Shown here: one piece after another, positions 1 to 5,796 of the stretch
How the letters are laid out: the number at the start of each line of letters is the position of its first letter
How positions within the stretch are numbered: position 1 is the first letter of the stretch
Origin: Candidatus Aenigmarchaeota archaeon ex4484_52
GTDB lineage: Archaea > EX4484-52
Assembly (NCBI GenBank): GCA_002254415.1
Contig: NJDR01000022.1
Span: 1-9,343 of the forward strand
DNA: 9,343 nt
Reading direction: 5' to 3'
Position numbers and translations under genes: made by a program
The notes under the pieces: generated by a model
The model's database searches: none
What the model saw: only the letters and a program-made list of their open reading frames with translations
What the model was told of the DNA's origin: nothing

Positions 1-891
1 TGACATATAAACAATAGATGTGCTTGTTGTGCCAATAAATGAGACAGCATTTTGAATTTCGCCTGTTTCAGCATCAAAGACAATAGCATTGTATGTTGTA
101 TCTGCTGGTATTTTTATATTTGGATGATAAATTCTGTTGCACTCTATTGTTCTTGGAATGCCATCAATATTTAAAGCTATAATTGGACAGGGATTATAAT
201 AATTAATTTTATTTTTTGTAATCAAATAAATTTTGTTCTTAAAAAGCCGCGCTGAAACAAAACTTGTATTTAAATCAATAGTCCATTCCTGTTTTGGAGA
301 TTCTGCATTAGAGACATTATATCCATAAATTTTATTTCCAGAAAAAATTATTAAAATATTATTATGCAAAAGCAAATCTCCTTCTTTGTCAATTTCTGTT
401 TTTAAATTCAAGTCCTCTGGCGGAAAGGCAGAAATTATTTTTGTTTTTTGGTTTTCTTTATAATAATCAAAATAAATATTCTTATTCTCAAAATAATAAT
501 TTGAAGAAAAATAAATTTGCTTGCCGTCTGTTTTTACAATATCTGGCTCATCAATGCCCAAAACCTGCACATTTGTATCTGAAACCCTCTGTGGTTCTGC
601 ACTATCCAAATCTGTTTCTTCATAAGCAATACTCATAGTTAATTCATCACTCATTATTCTTTTTTCCATCACTTCTCTCGCACCACCAAGACTATTATAA
701 AATCCACCTGCATAACTAACACTATTTTTTGATTCTTCTAAATAAGTTTTAAAATCCTCTTGAGAAGAAAATGCTTCAATAGACACTGGCTCTTTTATCT
801 GGACATTATTTTTTACAGCAGAATAACAGCCACTTGCAACAATTATTAAAATCAACAGAAAATATAAATTTATATTATTTTTAAATTCCAT
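1..891 (-). CDS. Secreted lipoprotein with beta-propeller domain (N-terminal part; runs off the left edge)
   Basis: The frame is open for 297 codons from ATG at 889-891 to the window edge, so the C-terminus is missing. Residues 9-21 form a hydrophobic segment ending in a lipobox-like ASGC, with Cys22 as the probable lipid-attachment site; the mature protein should be anchored outside the membrane. Residues 106-124 contain the phrase NVQVLGIDEPDIVKTDGK, close to the hallmark of archaeal secreted beta-propeller proteins (Pfam Beta_propel, COG4880, distantly WD40-like). Blade-like strands follow, for example IIFSGNKIYGYN and the motif ending FIGTTSTSIVYMS. The molecular role of this family is not established; surface binding or scaffolding is only an inference. 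The start is supported by the signal peptide and by a TATA-like box 28 nt upstream. Family assignment is confident. Confidence 0.9.
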   Translation of the reverse strand, partial: MEFKNNINLYFLLILIIVASGCYSAVKNNVQIKEPVSIEAFSSQEDFKTYLEESKNSVSYAGGFYNSLGGAREVMEKRIMSDELTMSIAYEETDLDSAEPQRVSDTNVQVLGIDEPDIVKTDGKQIYFSSNYYFENKNIYFDYYKENQKTKIISAFPPEDLNLKTEIDKEGDLLLHNNILIIFSGNKIYGYNVSNAESPKQEWTIDLNTSFVSARLFKNKIYLITKNKINYYNPCPIIALNIDGIPRTIECNRIYHPNIKIPADTTYNAIVFDAETGEIQNAVSFIGTTSTSIVYMS

Positions 892-914
892 ACATATATT
901 AAATACAAATAATA

Positions 915-923
915 TTTATAAAT
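915..923 (-). promoter_or_regulatory. TATA-like box for the beta-propeller lipoprotein gene
   Basis: On the minus strand the sequence reads ATTTATAAA, centred about 28 nt before the ATG at 891. That spacing would put the transcription start almost at the start codon, as in leaderless archaeal messages. No Shine-Dalgarno sequence is seen. In DNA this AT-rich the motif alone is weak evidence. Confidence 0.4.
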
Positions 924-950
924 ATTTTTCAAATAGAATAACAAAAGGTA

Positions 951-970
951 TTGTTGCTTTAAAGCAACAA
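951..970. terminator. Perfect 20-bp palindrome, candidate terminator hairpin or operator
   Basis: The sequence TTGTTGCTTTAAAGCAACAA is an exact palindrome. It lies 25 nt past the last stop codon of the minus-strand trpC-trpF-ORF run and about 60 nt upstream of the lipoprotein start. As RNA it could form an 8-bp stem with a 4-nt loop. On the minus strand it is followed by ACCTTTTG rather than a clean U tract, so an intrinsic terminator is not certain. A dimeric repressor site for the lipoprotein gene is the alternative. Confidence 0.4.
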
Positions 971-995
971 CACAAACTAATCAACCATCTTTAAA

Positions 996-1272
996 TTAGT
1001 CCATTTCTAAATTCTCATAATATTCCATGTTATCTGCTTTATCAAAAACTCTTTTTTGATAAATTCGTCTTTCTTACTGGCGGCGTGTTCTTTAAATATC
1101 TGCTTAAATGCACTAATTACACCCTTAACACTATATTTAAAAATACTATTTTTTGAATATGCATAAAAAACAAATCAAAAAATAATAAATTGTTCAATGC
1201 AACCTTGTTTCGCAAATTGTTACTAAACCGCCTTCTTTTGAAGTTAGGAATACTTAATTTTGTATTTGTCAT
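996..1272 (-). pseudogene. Frameshifted small ORF directly after trpF, unrecognised product
   Basis: An ATG at 1270-1272 lies 3 nt past the trpF stop codon and opens a 51-codon frame (MTNTKLSIPNF...) that closes at 1117. A second frame over about 1005-1150 reads GVISAFKQIFKEH and SKKDEFIKK. A third frame ends at 996 after FDKADNMEYYENLEMD. Each step between frames needs one extra base, at T6 and A6 runs, which would give about 92 residues in total. The pieces are Lys/Asn/Glu-rich with a hydrophobic patch. I do not recognise a family. It may be a decayed gene, or an intact small gene carrying indel errors. The rest of the gap to 891 holds only the palindrome at 951-970 and a TATA-like box. Confidence 0.35.
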
Positions 1273-1275
1273 TTA

Positions 1276-1899
1276 TTAATTGACTAATTTGATTTGATTT
1301 ATTAATCGCCTTGTTTTTTCATAGTCCTTTTTCCCGGGCTTTAATTCGGTTCCACTGACGCAGTCAATTGCATAAGGATTTACTGAATTAATAGCATCAG
1401 CAACATTATCTGCTGCAATGCCTCCTGCCAGTATTATTGGCTTTTTTGTTTTTGATTTTATATTTTTTAATATATTCCAGTTAAATGCTTGTCCTGTGCC
1501 GCCTTTTTGATTTGGCGAAAATGCATCAAAAAGAAATGCACAAACATATGGTTCGTATTTTTTTAATAAAGTTAAATTTAAGTTATTTTTTATTTTAATT
1601 GTTTTTATAGCATTTCTAAATTGTGAGCAATATTGAGGGGTTTCATCTCCTGAAAATTGCAAATTTGTCAGTCCGCAATATTGTTGAATTTCTTTGACAA
1701 TATTTGGTTTTTCATCAACAAAAACACCAATTTTTGCAATAAATGGAGGAATATTTTCAATTATATATTTTGCTTTTTGCATTTGTATTTGCCGCTTGCT
1801 TTTTGCAAAAATAAAGCCCAAAGCATCTGCTCCCAATTCAACGCATTTTAGAGCATCCTCTAAATTTGTAATGCCGCATATTTTAATTTTTGTTTTCAT
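1276..1899 (-). CDS. trpF: Phosphoribosylanthranilate isomerase
   Basis: TrpF is a cytosolic TIM-barrel enzyme that isomerises N-(5-phosphoribosyl)anthranilate to CdRP, the step before TrpC. The 207-residue length is typical of a single-domain TrpF. KICGIT near the start carries the catalytic cysteine (Cys8), and FLFDAFSPN carries the general acid Asp125. The phosphate-binding loops appear as GGTG (133-136), LAGGI (157-161) and CVSGTE (180-185). Position 83 is Ser where most relatives have His in the VQLHGDE-type motif (here LQFSGDE). The start is ATG at 1899, with AAGGA just upstream. The gene is read after trpC on the same strand with a 130-nt gap, and a small broken ORF follows at once. 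Identification is confident. Confidence 0.97.
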   Translation of the reverse strand: MKTKIKICGITNLEDALKCVELGADALGFIFAKSKRQIQMQKAKYIIENIPPFIAKIGVFVDEKPNIVKEIQQYCGLTNLQFSGDETPQYCSQFRNAIKTIKIKNNLNLTLLKKYEPYVCAFLFDAFSPNQKGGTGQAFNWNILKNIKSKTKKPIILAGGIAADNVADAINSVNPYAIDCVSGTELKPGKKDYEKTRRLINQIKLVN

Positions 1900-1947
1900 A
1901 ATCCTTCAAAATTTCCATTAAATTTTATGGATGTTATATTTTTATCA

Positions 1948-2064
1948 TCAATATATAGCTTGTTCTATTAAACTGCGTATTTGTCCTTTTAATTCGTCAC
2001 TCCGATAACCATTAATTACTGTCTGGAATTTATAACAATTTGACAGTTTCTTTAACTCTGCCAT
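1948..2064 (-). CDS. Possible 38-residue ORF overlapping the end of trpC, unknown
   Basis: An ATG at 2062-2064, inside the last codons of trpC, opens a frame that starts MAELKKLSNC, continues with FQTVINGYRSDELKG and ends QAIY before TGA at 1948. It fills most of the otherwise empty 130-nt trpC-trpF gap. No clear Shine-Dalgarno is seen, and codons such as CGG and GAC are unusual next to its neighbours. The look is protein-like, with a predicted C-terminal helix, but the ORF is short enough to be chance. It could instead be the tail of an older gene. Confidence 0.25.
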   Translation of the reverse strand: MAELKKLSNCYKFQTVINGYRSDELKGQIRSLIEQAIY

Positions 2065-2857
2065 TGAGTAAGTTTTTTAACTCCTTAATCTTTTCTTCTT
2101 TTTTGATTTCATCTTTTTGCTCCATTATTGCAGTTCCTATCAATACTGCATCAATATTTGCATTGCCCAAAAAATCAATATCTTTTTTATTTTTTATCCC
2201 GCTCTCGCTTACAACTATAATATCTTTTGGGATTTCTTTTCTTAATTTAATTGTTGTGTTTAAATCTATTTTTAAAGTTTTTAAATTGCGGTTGTTTATT
2301 CCGATAATTTTTGCATCTGTCTTTAATATTTTTTTTATATCTTCAATTGTATGTGCCTCAACAAGACAGGACATATTCAGGTTTTTTGCAATCTTTAAAT
2401 ATTCATTTAATTGCTCTTTTTTTAAAATATCTGCAATAAGCAAAATTGCCTCTGCACCAAAATATCTTGACTCATAAATCTGGTATTTGTCTATTATAAA
2501 ATCCTTTCTTAAAATTGGAATATTTGTTATTTGCCTTGCGATTTTCAAATACTCTAATTTGCCGCTAAAATATTTTTCATCTGTAATTACAGAAATTGCT
2601 TTTGCATATTTGTTGTATAATTTAGCAATTTTTATAATTTGCGTTTTTGCTGGATTAATTATTTTGTCTGCAATAGTTGGTGAAGAAAATTTAATTTCCG
2701 CAATTAAATTTATTTTATTGTTTGTCTTTTTTATTGCACTAAAAAAGTTGCGGTTAGATTTTGAAATTTTATCAATAAATGAATTTAAGGGATGCAATTT
2801 TTTTCTTTTTTTTACTTCTGATTTTTTGTTTTTGATGATTTGGGTTAAAATTGTCAT
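2030..2857 (-). CDS. trpC: Indole-3-glycerol-phosphate synthase
   Basis: TrpC closes the indole ring, converting CdRP to indole-3-glycerol phosphate with loss of CO2 and water. The 275-residue protein keeps the catalytic set known from the archaeal enzyme: Glu54 and Lys56 in IAEIKFSSP, Lys118 in PILRKDF, Glu167 in VEAHT, Asn188 in GINNRNL, and Glu218-Ser219 in VSESGI. The usual KRRSPSKG loop is altered to KFSSPTIAD. The Lys/Glu-rich C-terminus runs somewhat past the usual end of the family. The start is ATG at 2857 with a TATA-like box 24-32 nt upstream, so trpC may have its own promoter rather than depend on trpD, from which it is separated by an opposite-strand gene. trpF follows. Identification is confident. 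Confidence 0.97.
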   Translation of the reverse strand: MTILTQIIKNKKSEVKKRKKLHPLNSFIDKISKSNRNFFSAIKKTNNKINLIAEIKFSSPTIADKIINPAKTQIIKIAKLYNKYAKAISVITDEKYFSGKLEYLKIARQITNIPILRKDFIIDKYQIYESRYFGAEAILLIADILKKEQLNEYLKIAKNLNMSCLVEAHTIEDIKKILKTDAKIIGINNRNLKTLKIDLNTTIKLRKEIPKDIIVVSESGIKNKKDIDFLGNANIDAVLIGTAIMEQKDEIKKEEKIKELKNLLNGRVKETVKLL

Positions 2858-2880
2858 ATTTAAATAATGTAGTGTATTTT

Positions 2881-2889
2881 TTTAAATTA
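2881..2889 (-). promoter_or_regulatory. TATA-like box upstream of trpC
   Basis: The minus strand reads TAATTTAAA about 24-32 nt before the trpC ATG, the spacing expected for a leaderless archaeal transcript. This would give the trpC-trpF pair an independent promoter. The evidence is position and composition only, in a very AT-rich stretch. Confidence 0.3.
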
Positions 2890-2985
2890 AATTATTGTAG
2901 AGATTTTAAAGAGCTTTTGTTACTTTTGCGTTTTTTTAACTTGAGAAGTTTTTTTAAAATTAACAGTTATTACTCTACAAGTAGG

Positions 2986-3017
2986 AATATTATTATAACC
3001 AAAGTTATGATAATATT
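2986..3017. repeat. 14-bp inverted repeat (long hairpin) upstream of the SemiSWEET gene
   Basis: The arms AATATTATTATAAC (2986-2999) and GTTATGATAATATT (3004-3017) pair over 14 positions with one G-U pair on the plus-strand RNA, closing a CAAA loop. It lies between two opposed promoters, that of trpC on the left and that of the SemiSWEET gene on the right. It could be the edge of an inserted element, an operator, or a terminator for transcripts coming from either side. Confidence 0.5.
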
Positions 3018-3031
3018 ATGTTAGTTGCAAT

Positions 3032-3047
3032 TTAGAATTATAACAAC
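3032..3047. repeat. Left arm of 16-bp inverted repeat flanking the SemiSWEET gene
   Basis: TTAGAATTATAACAAC here is the exact reverse complement of GTTGTTATAATTCTAA at 3351-3366. The two arms enclose the SemiSWEET gene with its TATA box. A second matching pair, TGTTAGTTGC at 3019-3028 and its reverse complement at 3426-3435, lies outside them, so the left arm may extend to 3019. Confidence 0.6.
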
Positions 3048-3048
3048 A

Positions 3049-3058
3049 TTTATATTTA
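3049..3058 (+). promoter_or_regulatory. TATA-like box of the SemiSWEET gene
   Basis: TTTATATTTA is centred about 25 nt before the ATG at 3078, the spacing of a leaderless archaeal promoter. No Shine-Dalgarno sequence is seen between the two. Confidence 0.4.
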
Positions 3059-3077
3059 ACCAAATTTTATTAATCTT

Positions 3078-3350
3078 ATGGAACTGATATTAACAATTAT
3101 ATCTTTCCTTTACGCAGGCACAGGAATTATTGCTATAATAGGATACCTTCCAACAATAAAAGATTTATTGCGTAGAAAAGAAAGTGCAAATATTCATTCA
3201 TATATTGTTTGGACATTATGTGGTTGTGTTTCTTTTCTTTACGCATTATTAGTAATTTCAGATTTATTGTTGGAAAGTGTAGTTGGGTTAAATTTTGCTT
3301 TCTGTGCTATAATTCTTATATTGGCTTCAAGATTAAAAAATAGAAAATAG
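3078..3350 (+). CDS. SemiSWEET / PQ-loop family small membrane transporter
   Basis: The 90-residue protein has three hydrophobic segments, at about residues 3-23, 42-62 and 66-86. That is the triple-helix bundle of the MtN3/SemiSWEET (PQ-loop) family. The signature follows helix 1: GYLPTIKDLLRRKESANIHS, where the usual PQ is Pro-Thr, then a basic loop and a Trp at the head of helix 2 (IVWTLCG). Known SemiSWEETs work as dimers and move sugars across the membrane by facilitated diffusion; other PQ-loop proteins carry other solutes, so the substrate here is unknown. The gene is monocistronic, opposite to trpD and trpC, and framed by a 16-bp inverted repeat whose right arm begins right after the stop codon. 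Membership in the family is fairly sure; the function is inferred. Confidence 0.8.
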   Translation: MELILTIISFLYAGTGIIAIIGYLPTIKDLLRRKESANIHSYIVWTLCGCVSFLYALLVISDLLLESVVGLNFAFCAIILILASRLKNRK

Positions 3351-3366
3351 GTTGTTATAATTCTAA
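3351..3366. repeat. Right arm of 16-bp inverted repeat flanking the SemiSWEET gene
   Basis: GTTGTTATAATTCTAA starts at the base after the SemiSWEET stop codon and is the exact reverse complement of 3032-3047. The outer pair (GCAACTAACA at 3426-3435) lies 59 bp further out here but only 3 bp away in the left copy. It looks as if the right copy has been split by a GC-richer insert. Confidence 0.6.
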
Positions 3367-3515
3367 CTCTTGAGTTTCGGCTTCGCCGAACTTGCACTAA
3401 TCATCGGTCTCCGCTACACTCCGACGCAACTAACAGGAATTTAACGGTTCCAAAACCTTGCAGGTTTCTCCACCCAAATCGTTGGGCCTCCCTCACGACT
3501 TCCATCAATCCCATC
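3367..3515. other. GC-richer intergenic stretch with several short hairpins
   Basis: Between the SemiSWEET gene and trpD the base composition rises visibly and no ORF is credible. Small inverted repeats occur in a row: TTCGGC/GCCGAA with a 3-nt loop near 3375-3389, AAACC/GGTTT near 3453-3467, and CCCAA/TTGGG near 3472-3486. This could be a structured RNA, an extragenic palindromic repeat, or the remnant of a mobile element. I could not fold it as a tRNA or match it to RNase P or SRP RNA motifs. Confidence 0.4.
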
Positions 3516-3532
3516 CCATTGTTATTCACAAA

Positions 3533-4498
3533 TTACTCATTACTAATCTCCCTTAACATTTCCAAACATCTAATTGCTTTCCCGGATTTAATTGATTTTT
3601 TTGCTATTTTTACTCCTTCATTTATTGTTTTTGCCTTGCCCGCCAATGCAATCACTGCACCTGCATTTAAAACAGCAATATCATATTTTGGCGATTTTTT
3701 GTTGCCCAATATATCCAAAGTTATTTTGGCATTTTCCTGCGGACTTCCGCCTTTTAATTTGTCTAAATCCACTTGCCCAATGCCAAAATCCTGCGGTTTT
3801 ACAAAATATGTTTTTATGACATTATTTTTTAATTCTGTAATTTTTGTTTTTCCTGTAATTGTTATTTCGTCTATTGGATAGCCATAAACAACAAACGCAG
3901 CTTTTGTCCCGAGTTTTTTTAATGCATTTGCAATTATCTCTGTTAGGTCTGGGTCATACACGCCGATTAATTGATATTTTGCATTTGCAGGATTTGTAAG
4001 AGGTCCCAATATATTAAATATTGTTCTTATGCCGATTTCTCTTCTTGGACCAATTGCATATTTCATTGCCTTGTGAAAATTAGGTGCAAAAAGAAAGCCA
4101 ATATTTGCCTCTTTTATTGATTTTTCTGTTTTTGAAAGAGGTATGTCTATATTTATTCCAAGAGCAGATAAAACATCAGCAGAACCGCTTTTGCTTGACA
4201 CAGATTTATTCCCGTGCTTTGCAACAGCAATTCCAGAGCCAGCAACAATAAATGCAGCAGTAGTGGATATATTAAATGTGTTTGCCTTATCCCCACCAGT
4301 CCCGCATGTATCTACAATTATGTCTTTTTTTAGATATATTTTTGTTGCTTTTTGTCTCATTACTTCAACTGCACCTGCAATTTCATCTGCGGTTTCGCAT
4401 TTTATTCTTAGGGCAGTTAGAAATGCACCAATTTGTGCCTCTGTTGCTTTGCCTTCCATTATTTGGCTAAATACATCTTTTGTCTCTTGTTGGGTCAA
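3533..4498 (-). CDS. trpD: Anthranilate phosphoribosyltransferase (N-terminus frame-broken)
   Basis: TrpD transfers the phosphoribosyl group of PRPP to anthranilate, using Mg2+. The frame gives 321 residues from a TTG at 4498. PRPP-binding signatures are intact: DTCGTGGDKANTFN (63-76), KHGNKSVSSKSGSAD (94-108), the anthranilate-binding GPRREIG (150-156) and the metal-binding Asp-Glu pair (210-211). ILGPLTNP (163-170) is also typical. The TTG start is probably not the true one. A second frame just upstream (4498-4542) encodes a TrpD-like first helix that would join smoothly if one base were restored. TGA lies three codons before TTG in its own frame. The gene is read toward trpC and trpF, but an opposite-strand SemiSWEET gene intervenes. 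Identification is confident; the 5' end is not. Confidence 0.95.
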   Translation of the reverse strand: MTQQETKDVFSQIMEGKATEAQIGAFLTALRIKCETADEIAGAVEVMRQKATKIYLKKDIIVDTCGTGGDKANTFNISTTAAFIVAGSGIAVAKHGNKSVSSKSGSADVLSALGINIDIPLSKTEKSIKEANIGFLFAPNFHKAMKYAIGPRREIGIRTIFNILGPLTNPANAKYQLIGVYDPDLTEIIANALKKLGTKAAFVVYGYPIDEITITGKTKITELKNNVIKTYFVKPQDFGIGQVDLDKLKGGSPQENAKITLDILGNKKSPKYDIAVLNAGAVIALAGKAKTINEGVKIAKKSIKSGKAIRCLEMLREISNE

Positions 4499-4542
4499 TT
4501 TTGGCTTTCAATAAGTTTGCTTATTGCTAACTTTATGTTCAT
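4495..4542 (-). pseudogene. trpD: Out-of-frame N-terminus of trpD
   Basis: ATG at 4540-4542 encodes MNIKLAISKLIESQN and then meets TGA at 4495-4497. This is the expected first helix of TrpD, normally followed by L-T-x-x-E. The main trpD frame starts with exactly that sequence one base out of step. One missing T/A near 4498-4502 explains the break. The full protein would have about 336 residues, the normal family length. Whether the lesion is real or an assembly error cannot be told from this sequence. Confidence 0.75.
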
Positions 4543-4566
4543 AATTATTTTTTTGTTAAATAAATT

Positions 4567-4583
4567 TTTCAAAATATTGATAC
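4567..4583. promoter_or_regulatory. Weak operator-like repeat upstream of trpD
   Basis: TTTCAA-AATA-TTGATAC lies about 25 nt before the ATG of trpD. Its half-sites resemble the perfect palindrome at 6551-6567 (GTTTCAA-AAA-TTGAAAC), with one mismatch and a spacer one base longer. It may be a shared regulator site or chance in AT-rich DNA. Confidence 0.2.
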
Positions 4584-4688
4584 TCTTGTTTTTATTTTTA
4601 AAAAGATTTAGTTGCCTAAAAATTGGATTTTGAAATATTTTTTAGTTAAGAGTATTATTGGTATTTGGATTTTGCTCAAAGCGATTTT

Positions 4689-4838
4689 TCATATTTCAAA
4701 TCCTCTTTTAATTGCATTTCTTAAATTAGCGTTTGTGTTGTTGTAAATAACAATGCTTAAAATTAAGATAATTATAATTAGAAAAGAAGGAAAAAAATAT
4801 TTGCTGTAATTCTTTATTTTAGTTTCATTTTTAGACAT
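4689..4838 (-). CDS. Possible 49-residue single-span membrane protein, unknown
   Basis: ATG at 4836-4838 opens a 49-codon frame. The first 15 or so residues are polar and Lys-rich, followed by the strongly hydrophobic FFPSFLIIIILILSIVIY and a polar tail ending in KRGFEI. This is one likely transmembrane helix with a short cytoplasmic and a short outer segment. A TATA-like ATTTTAAAATAAT-type stretch lies about 24 nt upstream. The ORF sits 21 nt past the end of the metallopeptidase gene on the same strand, so co-transcription is possible. No family is recognised. The remaining gap to trpD (4543-4688) shows nothing else beyond the operator-like site. Confidence 0.4.
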   Translation of the reverse strand: MSKNETKIKNYSKYFFPSFLIIIILILSIVIYNNTNANLRNAIKRGFEI

Positions 4839-4859
4839 AATATTTGAACAATAATTATT

Positions 4860-5060
4860 TTAAACTATTAATGCTATAAATTCTCTTTCAATTCTCTTTA
4901 TCGGTTCTTCTGAATAAAATGCGAATTCACAGAAAACTCTAATATTTCTTGAATGGTCTTTTGACCATATATTTATAAAATAATCTGCTTTTTTGCCAGC
5001 AGACAATTGGTTTATTTTAATATCTGTATATCTGCCATTTGGAATATTGCATCTTTACTA
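4860..5060 (-). pseudogene. C-terminal end of the broken metallopeptidase gene
   Basis: In the frame that ends with TAA at 4860-4862 the sequence reads NIPNGRYTDIKINQLSAGKK, then ADYFINIWSKDHSRN and a tail ending FIALIV. It continues the beta-rich domain of 5012-5248 after a one-base frame change near 5045-5060. There are no stops within it, and it reads like an ordinary exported beta-sandwich edge. Confidence 0.5.
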
Positions 5061-5248
5061 TGAAAACCACTATATATTGTTATATCGTCATTTTCTAATT
5101 TATGAGCGTAATTAATAACAATTTCATCGGCTGTAATTGGAATAACTTCTGCATTTAAACTATCCAGCATACCTGAAGGAGAGTTACAAGTAAATGTATA
5201 TTTAATATTTTTAGTATCTTTATTTCCTGCAGTAATATCTATTCTCAT
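5012..5248 (-). pseudogene. Beta-rich C-terminal domain segment of the broken metallopeptidase gene
   Basis: This segment starts MRIDITAGNKD, contains FTCNSPSGMLDS and alternates polar and hydrophobic residues like a beta-sandwich. The same frame extends upstream to about 5320 as DGVEGNQYTFIHTDFQ, directly after the Cys-rich segment. So the ATG at 5248 is not a true start but an internal Met. No named domain is recognised. Confidence 0.55.
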
Positions 5249-5304
5249 TATCGGTCTTTTATTAGTTTGAAAATCTGTATGAATAAAAGTATACTGATTA
5301 CCTT

Positions 5305-5796
5305 CTACACCATCCGCTCATGCGGAGGATAAAAATCTCCAAATTCTATATCTTTACAATCTAATGAACAATCTAAACAGGTTTCTCCATTATCGCAATA
5401 TCCATCACCGCAATATGTTGAAGAACTTCTACAAATATTATGAACACAATAATTACTTTCGCATTCTGAATTAGAAGAGCAACTTTCACTTATACATAAG
5501 CCACAATCGGGCGGACAACTATTACAATCTTCATTTGACTGGCAAATATCATCACCGCAATATTCAGCATTTGAATTACAACTCATCTGGCAAGTTTTAC
5601 GACTCATCTGGCAAGTATTAATCTCATCTATATTTGCGCCAACCAATTCGCTTCCATTCCATATTTCTAATGTATCGCAAGTATTACTTTCATCTATATT
5701 TTGGCAACAAAGCATATTACCACAACAATCACTGCTTGAATGACAAAAAAAAACCATCTTCTTTACAATATTTTCCTTCACCCCATAAACGCTCAT
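5305..5796 (-). pseudogene. Cysteine-rich segment of the broken metallopeptidase gene
   Basis: This segment has about 30 cysteines in 163 codons. It contains repeat-like units of the CGDxxCxxxExCxxCxxDC type: YCGDDICQSNEDCNSCPPDC and YCGDGYCDNGETCLDCSLDC. Such units occur in secreted proteins of uncultured archaea, where they probably form disulfide-bonded or metal-binding modules. A near-duplicate of the TCQM motif (TCQMSRKTCQMSC) is also present. The frame joins the preceding segment across the A9 run at 5745-5753. The apparent start at 5796 is therefore unlikely to be real. Confidence 0.65.

Noticed and set aside
441..638. 65-codon plus-strand ORF over the lipoprotein gene
   Set aside because: It lies wholly inside the better-supported beta-propeller frame on the minus strand, has no domain or ribosome site, and its low-complexity composition is what antisense of an AT-rich gene gives.
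2487..2867. 126-codon hydrophobic plus-strand ORF antisense to trpC
   Set aside because: Hydrophobic antisense frames are common opposite Lys/Ile-rich genes (AAA/ATA reads as TTT/TAT). trpC carries all catalytic residues, so this one is a shadow. The same holds for 2040-2477, 3519-3881 and 4143-4514.
3395..3490. tRNA-like or RNase P-like RNA in the GC-richer stretch
   Set aside because: The GGTTCCAAAACC segment resembles a T-loop, but no acceptor or anticodon stem pairs around it, and no RNase P or SRP signature motif was found.
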